Of a DNA stretch of 64,000 nucleotides, positions 1-13,100 are shown one piece after another. The translations under genes were made by a program, and so were the position numbers. Numbering within the stretch: the first letter of the stretch is position 1; every line of letters begins with the position of its first letter. Under the pieces are notes generated by a model. That model was not told where the DNA came from. It saw only the letters and a list, made by a program, of their open reading frames with translations, and did no database searches. Source of the stretch: Rhexocercosporidium sp. MPI-PUGE-AT-0058 (Eukaryota; Ascomycota; Leotiomycetes; Helotiales); contig JAGTJL010000003.1 of assembly GCA_020746875.1 (NCBI GenBank), forward strand, positions 3,286,001 through 3,350,000. The letters run 5' to 3'.

Positions 1-229
1 GCTAAGCCGAATAAGGAAGACTATTTAACGAGCATGTGACGTGTTATTATAAATGGCGTCAGACTACGCTAAGCTCTATTAAAAGAGCCCCCGTGTATTT
101 ATACCCGAGCTCTCTCTTATAAAAAGCTCTTTTTTCCTCTTTATCTTTTCTTTTTAATTTTAAGCGTAGCCTTAAGCCTAAATATAAAGCTATTTCTTAT
201 ACCGTATTAACCTTTAATTAGCCGTAATA
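1..229 (+). repeat. 5' LTR of element C (left part cut by window edge)
   Basis: This matches 29327-29554 through the block with CTAAGCCGAATAA, AGACTACGCTAAGCT, CCCGAGCTCTC and GCCGTAATA, allowing for transition differences. Compared with the right LTR about 70 bp is missing, beyond the window start. The LTR ends at GCCGTAATA, a mutated form of the TGT...ACA-type end seen in the related LTRs. Confidence 0.8.
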
Positions 230-1304
230 TAAGAAAAGATTAATAACCCCTTCGCTATAAAGCGTTATATCTTACTAAGTCTTGCGCGCCGCGTCTTCTT
301 ACCTTTATAATAAATTAACGACGAACTTTAATACTTTAGCTTATTTAATAAATAAATACTTTTCTACTTTAATAGTAAATAGCCTTAGAAAAAGCTAAAA
401 ACCCTTTTGTCGTTAACTTGCCTTATATAACTTAACGCGCGTTATTCGACTTCGAACTTCGACTTCGACTTATATTTAATTAATAAATTAATTAATAACT
501 TTAAATACTTTTTTATTTTATATTATTATTATTTCCGACTACTTTTTCTCGTTAATAAAGCTTTAAAAAAAGAAGCGCCCCTTTACGACTAAGCTTTACC
601 GATACTCTTATCCCTTCGGTTAAAACTCTTGCGAAAGAACTTAATTACTTTGAAAAATCTAATTCCGACTTAGAAAATAAACCTCAGAACTTCTTCGACG
701 CCTTGTCAAAACTTATTATTATTATAAAGGGCTTTACCCCCGCTTAATAAGCAAAAGTAGATTAGTTAATCGAGATCTTTATTAACTTTACTATTACTAC
801 CGCTATTAAATAAGCCCTCGATTAATATATTTTTAATAACTTCCGTTAAAAGACTTATATTCCTTCTTTTTTTTTATAATTAATCGGTACGTGTTCTTAT
901 AGCGGACCTCTAGCTAATTACCGACTATTACTTATTAAAGCTAAATAATTCGGTTTAAGTTATAAAGCCTTTTAAAGTTAAATACTTCCGTATCTCTTTT
1001 AATAATTATAAAGGCAATATCGAATATAATACTTAAAAGATAAAAATAAAACTATTTATAAAAGAATACTTAGGTAATTTTAAGAATAAAGTATTATAAG
1101 TTAAAGCTTACTTCCGGTGCACCGCCGACGAAGCAAAAACTATTATCTTTTAATATATAAACCCCGAATTTATTAATACTTTTAATACTGCCGCCGACGT
1201 TTTAACGGCCTTAAATCAGCGATTCTTTAATTATAACCGAGTCCAAGCTGTTAAGAAAATATATAACTAGCTATTAATAAGCAATATAACTTATAACGAC
1301 TTCC
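230..1304 (+). pseudogene. Element C gag, 5' segment
   Basis: This is degenerate gag of the chromovirus. It aligns by eye with copy B (about 8591-9665): shared landmarks are GGCTTTACCCCCGC, GCCGCCGACGT and the final AGCAATATAA...ACGACTTCC. No open frame survives. It stops at CTTCC (1300-1304), the left target duplication of element A; the frame resumes at 8038 after A. Confidence 0.7.
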
Positions 1305-1559
1305 TATTACGGCTGGCTAGAGGTTGATACGGTGCAAGAGATAGCTTTGTATTTAGACCTAAAGCTACGCTTAAAATCAAAAAAAAAAGATAAAGAGAAA
1401 AGAAAAGCTCTTTATAAGAGGGAGCTTTAATATAAATATATAAAGGGTCCCCTTAGCCTTTCCCGATTAGGCCTAGCGCCATAGTTGCCATGTTAAAGCA
1501 ATGCTACGAGCGATATCGAGCTCGCTCGGTTAGAATACAAGGCTTAAGGAGTCGTAATA
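1305..1559 (-). repeat. 3' LTR of element A
   Basis: 255 bp, matching 7778-8032 on the same strand and both LTRs of B. It holds the block with the CGAGCTCG palindrome, GGCCTAGCGC and CCTTTCCCGATTAGG. Its outer end reads TATTACGG on the plus strand, a G-to-A change from the TGTTACGG expected from its sister copies. Confidence 0.85.
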
Positions 1560-1575
1560 TTACTCCCCCCTCCCG
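1560..1575 (-). other. Polypurine tract of element A
   Basis: Read on the minus strand this is CGGGAGGGGGGAGTAA, directly next to the 3' LTR, as required for plus-strand priming in LTR retroelements. The same position in B reads GAGGTGGGGGTAA. Confidence 0.75.
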
Positions 1576-1599
1576 AAAAACTACGTCTTCGTAATTATA

Positions 1600-4500
1600 G
1601 TTATAATAATGTCGTCCTTTAAGTCGTTATAGTCGTCGACACTAATAATATATGCCTTTAACTATTAAGGTAATACCCTTAAAAGTCTTTTAGCTGCTTT
1701 ATTATTAAAGTAGAAATTCTTAATTATATAAGGTGCGGTCATAATATTCAAGTATAAATATTATTATAAGTCCTCGTCGGCGCCTAGCCACTTAATACGG
1801 TAGAATAGCTTATTCTTTATGACCTTAAAGCCTAATATAGCCTTAATTTCCTATTTGTCTTAGTTTAATAAAAGCTAAATTAGTGCCGGCGTTTGTCTTA
1901 CTTATCTTAGTAAAGGAATATTAACGTACTTTCGTAGCGAATAAGTATAAAATATAAGGTATATAATTTAATCTGTCGGTAGCTCTACTTTTTAACTCTT
2001 TCCTTTTTTTAAAAAATACTTTAATTAGGTTATATTATTTATTAAAGAGTTTTTTTAAAAGACGGTCGACATTTTAATTCTGAGTGTCGACTAACATTAA
2101 GTCACTAACGTTTTAATCGATAGCGCGTCGACTACAATTAATTAAACGCTCCATTTTTTCTTATTAAGCCTTTAGCGACAATTATATAATTTTTATAACT
2201 TTTTTAATACGTAAGGCGACTTATAAAGTTTTCTCGCGATTAAGCTTTTTTATTGCCGTAATAAGTGGTTTTAGATTTATTAAGTCTTAAGAAGTCCTTA
2301 GCTTTACGCCGTTAAATAACTAAAAAGGCGTGAAGTTATTAAGAGACTTATAAGGTAAGGTAAGCTACGTAATATTTATAATAAACAAGAGGTCACTTTA
2401 ATTATTTTAATAATAATAATAAAAAGGGCAAAGCCGTTACTTAATATATTAGTTTATTACTTCGGTTTAGCTGTCGACATTAAGGATATATATTGTCGTT
2501 AACTTTACTTTAGTGCCAAATATACGGCAGTATTCTTTTTAAAAAAAGGAAACGAATTATAAACCCTAGTTTAAGATAATAAACTCTAATATATCAAAAT
2601 AACGAGTTTAATAAACGAGGAAGAGGATAGCTATGCTTTTGGTAGTAATTATATCGTTATAAGGTATTAAGACCGGTTTCTTAAATAGGCGGTTAATAAT
2701 AATTATAACAAAATTATAACCGCTTTTATTTAATAATAACTTCGTAAAATCTATTATAAGGTATTAATACGGCCGAGCGGGAATAGGCAAAGGGTATAAG
2801 AAATTAAGTGTTTTGTCTTTTTTAGCCTTTTACTTAAAGTAATTATAATTTATTATATAACGGCTTACGTTCGTAAAGAGGCTATTTTAATAATATTTAC
2901 GGCCTAATATAACCTTTATCTTTTTAATTCCGGCATAAGCGACTAAGGGTTATAAGTGCATATGACGTAATAACGACGTACGAAGCTCCGGCGGTTTTAT
3001 AGGCACTTTTAGACTGCCTTAAAAAAAAAGCTTGCCATTCGACAACTCGTAATCTAAGTCGTTCTCGCGGGCTCTTTGTCGAAGAGGCTTTAATAAAGGA
3101 GACTCTTTATTAACTATAAGCACTTAATTTATTACGTTATATTTAACGATATTATATATAATTATAAAATTAGGGTTTAGCTCTTCCGCGGCAGGTGCTT
3201 CCGGGTCGATTAGCACGTGATCTTATTCTAGAGCTTGCTCTGCCTCTTAATCTAGCTCTTAGTTTAGCTCCTAGTTTAGCTCTTAGTCTAGCTCTTAATC
3301 TACTTTTACGAGGGCTAAAGAGGTAATTAAAGTGGCGGCCATACGATTACTTTGCATATATCGCCTTATGATTTTTAATTGAGCATTTTACGCCGTTATT
3401 AAATAAAAAGTAATTCCGTAAGAAAAAAATATATTTAAATACTTTAATTAAGCGGCCTCGGCTAAAAGACGTTTTTTTCTTAAAAGTGTTTTATTTATTA
3501 ATTCAGCTACTTGTTTAGGAAACTATACTTAATATATTTCTTAATTAAGTAGTCGCGACGGCTTAAAGGAGTCGACGGCTATTAACTAGAGGTCAGCGGT
3601 AATTAAAGGGTCGATTTTGTTATTTATAATGAATTACTGATTATAAATAACTCGCTTATAAGCCTTTATTACCGTAAGGTCTTGATTTCTTTAAAAGAGA
3701 ATGTTAGTAAAAGTATTAATAGTCTTAATATAATATATAATCGTAAAATAAAATTCCGCGAAGAACTCGGCCTAACGTATTTACTTAGCCGTAAAATCCT
3801 TAATAATTATAAAGTACTTTAAGGCTTAGTAATCCGTATATATATACACGTTCTTTTAAATACTTAATAATTTTAGGCGGTATTATTTAAACAATTAAAA
3901 GATTATTAATATTTCTTTATTATAAATTAAGTAATTAAGCTCGGGATTTATTATAGTCTTAAAAAAGTAACTTATAAAGTAGAAAATGCCGTCCTTTTAA
4001 AATTAAAATAATACGCTAGTAACGACTCTATTAAAAGAGTCGGTCTTTAGCCGCGTCTACTTAATTAAATTATAATAGTAAAAGACTAATATAAATTAAA
4101 GGGCTTTTCGGAGAGTTTCTTACGCGTTTTTATAAGCGTTATTAAAGTTAAAGGGCACGTCCTTCCCGGTAAGTATTATAAGAGGTCGAGTAATACGACT
4201 ATAGTCTTTAATAAACCGGCGGTAAAAATTATAAAACCTAAGGTAGTTTTATACGTTACGTACGTTGTCGGCGTATTTTTAATCTTTAATTACATTAACT
4301 TTTTCTGGGTTTACTTTTATATTATTAACGTAAATAATAAAACCTAAAAACTTTGTCTTTTATATATTAAATTTAGACTTTTTAATATCGACTTATAATC
4401 CGTATACTTATAATATTATTATTACTTTTTTAATATAAATTTTATACTTTTTAAAAGTTAATAAATATATAAGGATATCGTCCATATAAGCCGCGTAAAA

Positions 4501-6200
4501 GTCGTTTAAATACTTTATTAAAATGTCGTTAATAAATCGCTAAAAAGTCGCCGGGCTATTTATAAAGCCAAAGGGAAGAACCTTATACTTATACGTATTA
4601 TACTAGGTACGAAAGGTCGTATAATCTTTGCTCTTAAGGGACATATAAATACGGTAAAAGGCTTATTAAATATTAAGTTTTATAAAGACTTTTACTTTAC
4701 AAATATAAGTCATTATTTCATCAATTAAAGGAATTAAATATAAATCCTTTTTTAATAAGGCATTTAGCTTCCGGTAGTCGACATAAAGCCGGAGGCTGCC
4801 GTCGGCCTTCTTAGCGAAAAGAATAAAGGCCGTATATAATACGCTAAAAGACTTAATAAAACCTTTATATAAGTTATTAATAATATATCGCTTAGTCTTT
4901 AATAATTATTCTTTAATTATACGCCGGAGAAGTTCGAAAAATAAGTCGTTCTTCTTAATAAGCTCGATTTAATAATCTACGCTTTAGTAATACATTAATA
5001 GTTCGTCGAAGGCTCGCTAAGAAAAGAAAAAAGTATATTTTTAATACTTTACTAAAAGCTTCTTATTTATTAACTTATTATCTTACGCGTACTTAGCCTT
5101 TAAGGCTTCCTTTAAGGTTAAGTCTTTATTTATTAATACAAGCTCGACACTTAATTAATATAAGGCCTCTCGTCGGCGGCGAGTCAGCTCTTAGTCGATT
5201 TTATATATTAATATTATAAAGGTTTTTATTTTATTCTTTTTAACCTTTTTAAGTCGAAAGTATATCGTAAATATTACCGTTATTAATATTAAGAAGATCT
5301 CCGTAATAAGCGCCTTAAGCTAGTGCTTCGCCGGGGGGCTTCACAAGCTTTTTTATCTTTAAGTAATAATCTTAAATTACGAGATGTCGAAGGGTTTAAT
5401 TAATTTTCTATAATATATAAGCGCTTTTTAACTTCTTTAATAAAGCTCGAGGGTCGAGTCGGCAAGACGTTAATTATAAATCGTATAAAGACCTTAAATT
5501 TAAGGGAATCGTTAAGTGCCGTAATCTTAACTTGCCTTTAGTAATAGTTATTTAAGTTTAAAAAGGCGTCCCTTTATTTTACATTAAATTAATAAGACTT
5601 AATAATTAATTTATCGAAACAATTAATATCGACGAAGACTCGCTAATTAAAGTACGGCTATACGAGCATATTTAACGGCCATTTTAGCCGGTTACGATTC
5701 TTTATATACGACTACTTTAAGTCGTAATGCTCGAAGAACTTTTAATTAATTAAAACGTCGGTATTTTTTAAGTTAATTATTAAGAAAAGGAAGTTAATTC
5801 GCCCGCGATTAATAATTAAAGTAAGTAAAACAGCCGTATTAATTAGCTTGCCTTTCCTATTATTATAATTAATTAGGACGATTAACTAAGGGAGTAATAT
5901 AAAAGAAATATTAAATTACTTAATAAGCCGGTATATAAGAGAGGTTTTAATTATATTAAAAATATTTACTTTACTATTAATATATATAAGTATTTTAATA
6001 AAAAATTCATTCCTTTTTAATTTAATATTAATTAAAAATTATCGTCCTTTAATAAAAATATAAAAATTAAATATTAAGTCCTTTTATAAATTATGGCTTA
6101 CGTTAAAATATAAGTCTTTACTATAGCTTAAGAGTTTTTTAATAATTTATTAATCTTTAAGTCTTTATTAACAATTAACTCAGAAATTAACTTATTAAGG
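1600..6200 (-). pseudogene. Element A pol (PR-RT-RNaseH-IN-chromodomain), degenerate
   Basis: This is the polyprotein of a chromovirus on the minus strand. The RT active site FYAAYMDDILIY is complete; YMDD lies at 4477-4488. The chromodomain is recognisable around 1795-1850 as EIKAILGFKVIKNKLFYRI followed by KW, a motif that in this family guides integration to heterochromatin. Integrase and RNase H lie between, by alignment with copy B. The frame is interrupted throughout by TAA/TAG where sister copies keep CAA/CAG/TGG, so no product is expected. Confidence 0.8.
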
Positions 6201-7480
6201 GCTTAATCTCTTCGGCGCTTAAGGCAGTTGTTAATTTAATGGCCAGTCTTATTATAATAAAGGCAAATATTAAAGAAAACGTCTTTAAAAGTAAGAAGCG
6301 GTACGAGAGACTTAGGGCGGCGGAGGAACGGAGCCGGGGATAGTAAACGCAGGCGAACCTCTAAGGTTAGTTTATAAGTTAATATTAAAAGTCTTTATAT
6401 TATAATAGCCGGCGTAAGGGAGGTTATACGCTAGCCTTCCTTCTTAAGAATGCCACGCGCGTCGTAACCGTTAAAAGTAACGTTAGCTTAAGCTTTATAA
6501 ATTATTATAACCTCTTTTAATATAATATTATAAGATTCTCGGTCCGTAATAATTAAAAATTCGTTAAAGGCTATATAATTTCCGTTTATCTTATACTTTT
6601 TTATATAAATTATATACTTAAGGGCCGGAGAAACCTTTTCGCATACGTCCTTAAACTAGCGGGAGCGAGTAATCTTATTAATAATAATATAAAAGGTAAA
6701 TTTAATTTAAAAGTCGTTATAAGTTATATTGCCTATTAATAGCTAGTTATACATTCTCTTAATAGCTTAGACTTAATTATAATTAAAGAATCGCTGGTTT
6801 AAGGCCGTTAAAACGTCGGCGGCAGTCTCGAAAGTACCGGTAAATTCGGGGTTTATATATTAAAAGATAAAATCTTTACCTCGTTAGTAATATATTAAAA
6901 GTAAGCCTTAATTTTTAATATTTCACTTTTAAAGTTACTTAAGTATTTTTTTATAAATAGCTTTATTTTTATTTTTAAATATTATATTTAATATTACTTT
7001 TATAGTCGTTAAAAGGAATACGGGGGTATTTAACTTTAAAAGGCTTTATAACTTAAATTGAATTATTTAACTTTAATAAGTAATAGTCGGTAGTCGGCTA
7101 GAAGTCCGCCGTAAAAATAAGTACCGATCGATCGCTTTAAGGGGAGGGAGTGCGAGTCTTTTAACGGGGGTTATTAAGAATATATTAATCGAAGGCTTAC
7201 TTAATAATAATAATAATAATAAAGCTAACGGAAATCTTAATTAATTAATTTACTTTTACTTATTAAGCGGGGGTAAAGCCTTTTATAATAAAGGTAAGCT
7301 TTAGCGAGGCATTAAAGTAGTTCTGAGGTTTATTTTTTAAGTCAAAATCAAATTCTTTAAAGTTATTAAATTCTTTTATAAAAGTCTCGACTAAAAAAAT
7401 AAAAGTATTAATAAAGCTTAATTATAAAAAGGCGCTTTTTTTTTAAAAGCTTTATTAATAAAGAAAAGAAATCAAAAAAG
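6201..7480 (-). pseudogene. Element A gag, degenerate
   Basis: This is the nucleocapsid-type gag of element A. A CCHC zinc knuckle is visible at 6224-6265 as C-L-Y-Y-N-K-T-G-H-stop-x3-C: the second Cys is Tyr (TGT to TAT) and the residue after His is a stop. Upstream blocks align with C and B gag. The start codon cannot be fixed. Confidence 0.65.
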
Positions 7481-7777
7481 GTAATAATATAAAATAAAAA
7501 AGTATTTAAAATTATTAATCGATTTATTAATTAAATATAAGTCGAAGTCGAAGTTCGAAGTCAAATAACGCGCGTTAAGTTATATAAAATAAGTTAATAA
7601 TAAAAGGTTTTTTAGCTTTTTTTAAGGTAATTTATTATTAATAAAAAGGTACTTATTTATTAAATAAGCTAAAGTATTAAGGTCCGTTATTAACTTATTA
7701 TAAGGGTAAGAAGACGTAACGCGTAAGACTTAATAAAATATAACGCTTTATAACAAAAAATTAAAAGTCTTTTTTTA

Positions 7778-8032
7778 TATTATAATTAATTAAAAGTTAA
7801 TATAATATAAAAAATAATTTTATATTTAAATTTAAAGCTACGTTTAAAATTAAAAAGAAAAGACAAAAAGAAAAAAAGAATTCTTTATAAAAAGAAGCTT
7901 TAATATAAATATATAAAGAGTCTTCTTAGCCTTTCCCGATTAGGCCTAGCGCTATAGTTGCCATATTAAGGCAATACTACAAGCGATGCCGAGCTCGCTC
8001 GGTTAAAATACAAGGCTTAAGGAGTCGTAACA
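7778..8032 (-). repeat. 5' LTR of element A
   Basis: 255 bp, more heavily mutated than its partner at 1305-1559 but collinear with it. The LTR begins (minus strand) with TGTTACGACTCC at 8032-8021, which gives the canonical TG start. Confidence 0.85.
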
Positions 8033-8037
8033 CTTCT

Positions 8038-8335
8038 AAGTCAAATTTACTTCTTATATTATTACTAATAAGATTACTCGCTTCCGCTAGTTTAAGGACG
8101 TATATAAAAAAGTCTTTCCGGCCTTTAGGCGTATAATTTATATAAAGAAATATAAAATAAACGGAAATTATATAGCTTTTAACGAATTCTTAATTATTAC
8201 GGACTAAGAATCCCATAATATTACATTAAAAGAAGTTATAACGACTCATAAAGCCTAAGCTAACGTTACTTTTAATAACTACGACGCGCGTAATATTCTT
8301 AAAAAGGAAAGCTAGCGTATAACCTCTCTTACGCC
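8038..8335 (+). pseudogene. Element C gag, middle segment
   Basis: This continues C gag after the A insertion. It aligns with copy B around 9665-9975 and with A on the opposite strand; the right end reads AACCTCTCTTACGCC. ACGCC (8331-8335) is the left target duplication of element B and the sequence resumes as GGCTATTATAATATAAAG at 14838. Confidence 0.8.
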
Positions 8336-8590
8336 TGTTACGATTCCATAAGCCTCGTATTTTAACCGAGCGAGCTCGGCATCGCTCGTAATATTGCCTT
8401 AATATAGTAACTATAGCGCTAGGCCTAATCGAGAAAGGCTAAGAAAACTTTTTATATATTTATATTTAAATTCTTTTTTATAAAAAGCTTTTTTTTTCTT
8501 TTTATCTTTTCTTTTTAATTTTAAGCGTAGCTTTAAGCTTAAATATAAAGCTATTTCTTATATTATATTAACTTTTAATTAATTATAATA
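8336..8590 (+). repeat. 5' LTR of element B
   Basis: Starts TGTTACGATTCC and ends ATTATAATA, the RIP-like derivative of GCCGTAACA. It is clearly more mutated than the 3' LTR, especially over the last 100 bp. Confidence 0.85.
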
Positions 8591-8894
8591 TAAGAAAAAA
8601 TTAATAATTTCTTTATTATAAAGCGTTATATTTCATTAAGTCTTACACGTCGCGTTTCCTTACCTTTATAATAAGTTAATAATAAACCTTAATACTTTAG
8701 CTTATTTAATAAATAAGTACTTTTTTATTTTAATAATAAATTACTTTAAAAAAAGCTAAAAAACCTCTTGTCGTTAACTTACTTTATATAACTTAACGCG
8801 CGTTATTTAATTTCGAACTTCGACTTTAACTTATATTTAATTAATAAATTAATTAATAACTTTAAATACTTTTTTACTTTATATTATTATTATT

Positions 8895-10165
8895 TTTAAC
8901 TTTTCCTTTTTATTAATAAAGCTTTAGAAAAAGAAGCGCCTTTTTACGGCTAAACTTTATTAATACTTTTATTTTTTTAATTAAGACTTTAATAAAAGAA
9001 CTCGACAACTTTAAAGAACTTGATTTTAACTTAAAAAATAAACCTTAAAACTTTTTTAACGCCTTATTAAAGCCTATTATTATTATAAAAGGCTTTACCC
9101 CCGTTTAATAAGTAAAAGTAAATTAATTAATTAAGATCTCCGTTAACTTTACTATTATTGCCGCTATTAAGTAAGCCCTCGACTAATATATTATTAATAA
9201 CCCTCGCCAAAAGACTAATACTCTTTTCCTTCTTTACGACCGATTAATGCGTATTCTTACGGTAGACCTCTAATTAACCACCGGCTATTACCTCCTTAAG
9301 TTAAACCTTATTATCTTTGCCGTTAAGCTTAATAAGATTAAATACCCCCGTATTCCTTTTAGCGATTATAAGGGCGAAATCGAATATAATACTTAAAAAA
9401 TAAATATAAAGCTTTTTATTTAAAAATACTTAAGTAACTTCTTTATTAACAAATCGCAGGTTTATGCTTATTTTAAATATATAATAGAAAAGGCTAAGAC
9501 TATAATCCTTTAGTAAATAGACCCTGATTTCGCCGGAGACTTTAATAAAGCCGCCGACGTGTTAAAGGCTTTAGACTAGCGCTTCTTCGACTATAATTGA
9601 GTATAAATAGTTAGGCTTAAATATAGTCAGTTATATATAAGTAATATAAGTATAACGAGTTCCGCATAAAATTCACGATATATACGACTACCGGAAAGAT
9701 TTCACTTAATCGCTAATTCGACGATATATGCGAAAAAGTCTTAAATAAACTTAAATACGACATTTATATTAAAAAGTATAAACTCGCCGGAAATTATACG
9801 ACTCTTAACGAGTTCCTAATTATATTAAATTATAAGCTAAAAAACATCGCTATTAGACGAGCTTATAGACGTGTTATTGCCGCTGCCCGCGAGCCCCTTC
9901 GAGTCTCTTTTTATAATATAAATATTAACGACTCGCGTAATATTTTAAAAAAGAAAAACTAACGCGTAACCTCCCTTTCGCCGGCTATTAACGCATAAAG
10001 ACTCTTAACCTTAAGACAGTCGTCGGATGTCCGCCAGCGTACGCCCTCTTCTTCGCCTATCTTACGCCGACTTAAGTCCCCCGTACCTCTTTTAATACTT
10101 AAAGACGTCTCCTTTAATACTTGCCTTTATTATAATAAGACCGGCCATTAGGCTAGCGACTGTCT
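8895..10165 (+). pseudogene. Element B gag, degenerate
   Basis: This is the gag of chromovirus B. Its C-terminal CCHC knuckle is at 10122-10163: C-L-Y-Y-N-K-T-G-H-stop-A-S-D-C, with the second Cys changed to Tyr and Gln after His changed to TAG. The preceding tract is rich in Arg, Pro and Ser codons (CGCCAGCGTACGCCC), as is usual before a knuckle. The start is not defined. It is useful as the reference for aligning the C fragments. Confidence 0.7.
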
Positions 10166-10199
10166 TAAGCGCCGCAAAGACTAGGCTCTTAATAAGTCG

Positions 10200-13100
10200 A
10201 TTTCCTAATTAGTCGTCGGTAAAGACTTAAAGATTAATAAGCTATTAAAAAACTCTTAAGCCGTGGCAAAGACTTATACCTCGGCGTAAGCTATAACTTA
10301 TAAAAGGACTTAATATTTAATTTCCGTACTCTTATTAAAGGACGACAATTCTTAATTAATATTAAATTAAAAAGGAATGAATTCTTTATTAAAACACTTA
10401 TATATATTAATAATAAAGTAAATATTTTCGATATAATTAAAACCTTTTTTATATATTAACTTATTAAGTAATTTAATATATTTTTTTTTATAATACTCCT
10501 TTAGTTAATTATCTTAATTAATTATAATAATAAGAAAGGCAAGTCAATCGATACGGCTGTCTTATTTAATTTAATTATTAACCGCCGGCGAATTAACTTC
10601 CCTTTTTTAATAATTAACTTAAGAAATACCGACGTTTTAATTAACCGGAAGTTCCTCGAGTATTATAACTTAAAATAGTTATATACGAAAAACCGTAATC
10701 GGTTAAAATAGCCGTTAAATATACTTATATAGCCGTATTTTAACTAGCAAGTCTTCGTTAATATAAACTATTCCGATTAATTAATTATTAAGTCTTATTA
10801 ATTTAATACGGAATAAAAGAACGCCTTTATAAATATAAATAACTACCGCCGGAAGTAAATTAAGCTTGCGGCATTCGACGATTCCCTTAAAATAAATGTC
10901 TTTATACGACTTACCGCTAGCGTCTCGCCGACTTGTCCCTCGAGCTTTATTAAAAAAGTCAAAGAGCGCTTGCGTATTATAAAAGATTAATTAAACTCTT
11001 TAATATTTTATATTTTAAAGTTATTATTTAAAGACAAGAAAACCTTTAAAGCCCCCTCGGCGAATCACTAGTTAAGGGTACTTATAACAGAGATTCTCTT
11101 AATATTAATAATAGTAATGTTTACGACGTACTTCCGACTTAAAAAAGCTAGGAAAAATAAGGTAAAAACCTTTATAATATTAATATATAAAATCGACTAA
11201 GAATTAATTCGCCGCCGGCGAGAGGCCTTAAATTAATTAAGTGTCGAACTCGTATTAATAAATAAAGACCTAAACTTAAAAGAAGCCTTAAAGGCTAAGT
11301 ACGCGTAGGATAACGAGTTAATAAATAAAAAGCTCCTTATTAAGTATTAAGAATATATTCTTCTCTTCTCTTAGCGAGCCTTTAATAAGCTATTAATATA
11401 TCGCTAAAACGTAGACTATTAAATTAAGTTTATTAAGGAAAATAACTTATCTTTTGAACTTTTCCGGCGTATAATTAAAAAATAATTATTAAAAACTAAG
11501 CAATATATTATTAATAACTTATATAAAGGTTTTATTAAGCCCTTTAGCGCGCTATATACGGCTTTTATTTTCTTCGCCAAAAAAGCCGATAATAGTCTCT
11601 GGTTATGCGTCGACTATTAAAAGCTGAATACCTTATTTAAGAAGGACTTATACTTAATTCTTTTAATTAATAAAATAATAGCACGCATTTATAAAGTAAA
11701 AGTCTTTATTAAGCTTAATATATAATAAGCTTTTTATTACATTTATATGTCTCCCGAGAGCGAAGACTATACGACCTTCCGCACTCGATACGGCACGTAT
11801 AAGTATAAGGTTCTTTTTTTTAATTTAATTAACGGTTTAGCGACCTTTTAGCGATTTATTAACGATATTTTAATAAAATACTTAGACGACTTTTGCGCGG
11901 CTTATATGGATAATATCCTTATATATTTATTAATTTTTAAAAAATATAAGATTTATATTAAAAAGGTAATAATAATATTATAAATATATAAACTTTAAGT
12001 TAATATTAAAAAATCCGAGTTTAACGTATAAAAAACAAAGTTTTTAAGATTTATAATTAAAGTTAATAATATAAAAGTAGACTTAGAAAAGGTTAGCGTA
12101 ATTAAAGACTGATAATATATTAATAATATATAAAATATATAAAGTTACTTTAGTTTTTATAACTTTTACCGCCGGTTTATTAAAGACTATAGTTGTATTA
12201 CTCGACTTCTTATAATACTCACCGGGAAGGACGTCCCTTTTAACTTCGACTACGTTTATAAAAATACATAAAAAACTTTTTAAAAAACCCTTTAATTTAT
12301 GCCGGTTTTTTATTATTACGACTTAATAAAGTAAACGTAATTAAAGATTAATTTATTTAACGGAGTCGTCGTTAAAATTTTATTTTAACTTTAAAAAGAC
12401 AATACTTTTTACTTTATAAAATACTTTTTTAAAATTATAATAAATCTTAAGCTTAATTACTTAATTTATAATAAAGAAATGTTAGCGATTTTCCGGTTAT
12501 TTAAGTAATATTAGCCGGAGCTATTAAGCGCCTAAAAGAACGTCTTCGTTTATATAAATTATTAAGCTTTAAAATACTTTATAATTATTAAAGACCTTAC
12601 GACTAAATAGGCTTAATAAGCCGAGTTTTTCGCGAATTTTTATTTTACAATTATATATTATATTAAGACTATTAATACGTTAGCTAATACTTTGTTTTAA
12701 CGGGATTAAGACCTTACGGTTACGGAGGCATAAAAGCGAGTTATTTATAATTAATAATTAATTTCAATCGATAAGATTAATTAAAAAGTCGCTAAAGATC
12801 TCTAACTTCCCGCCGGCGATTTTATAGACGCTTATATTAAGGTCGTGGAGACAATACCCTTAATACTTATTAAAGCCTTAATCTCAGGGAATAAACTAAA
12901 GCCTAAGCCAGACGCAGGAGTGCTAATAAACCCAAAGACCCTTACTACAGAAGAGCTTGACTTTAACCTTATAATAGCTTATAATATTACGGAATATAAT
13001 ATTATTAATTAAATACTCTTAGTTAATAAGTCCTCGCCTTCGCTAAAGCCTCTCCAATAAAAAACTAAAGAATAATTATTAAATTACAAGTTAATAAATA

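Larger units (their letters stand above)
1305..8032 (-). mobile_element. Ty3/gypsy chromovirus A, complete, inserted in C gag
   Basis: This is a full-length LTR element on the minus strand with two 255-bp LTRs. It is flanked by CTTCC (1300-1304) and CTTCT (8033-8037), a 5-bp target duplication with one C-to-T difference. Its pol order on the minus strand is gag zinc knuckle (6224-6265), RT with an intact YMDD (4477-4488) and a chromodomain near 1795-1850. It belongs to the same LTR subfamily as B. It is autonomous in layout but not in coding capacity. Confidence 0.88.
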
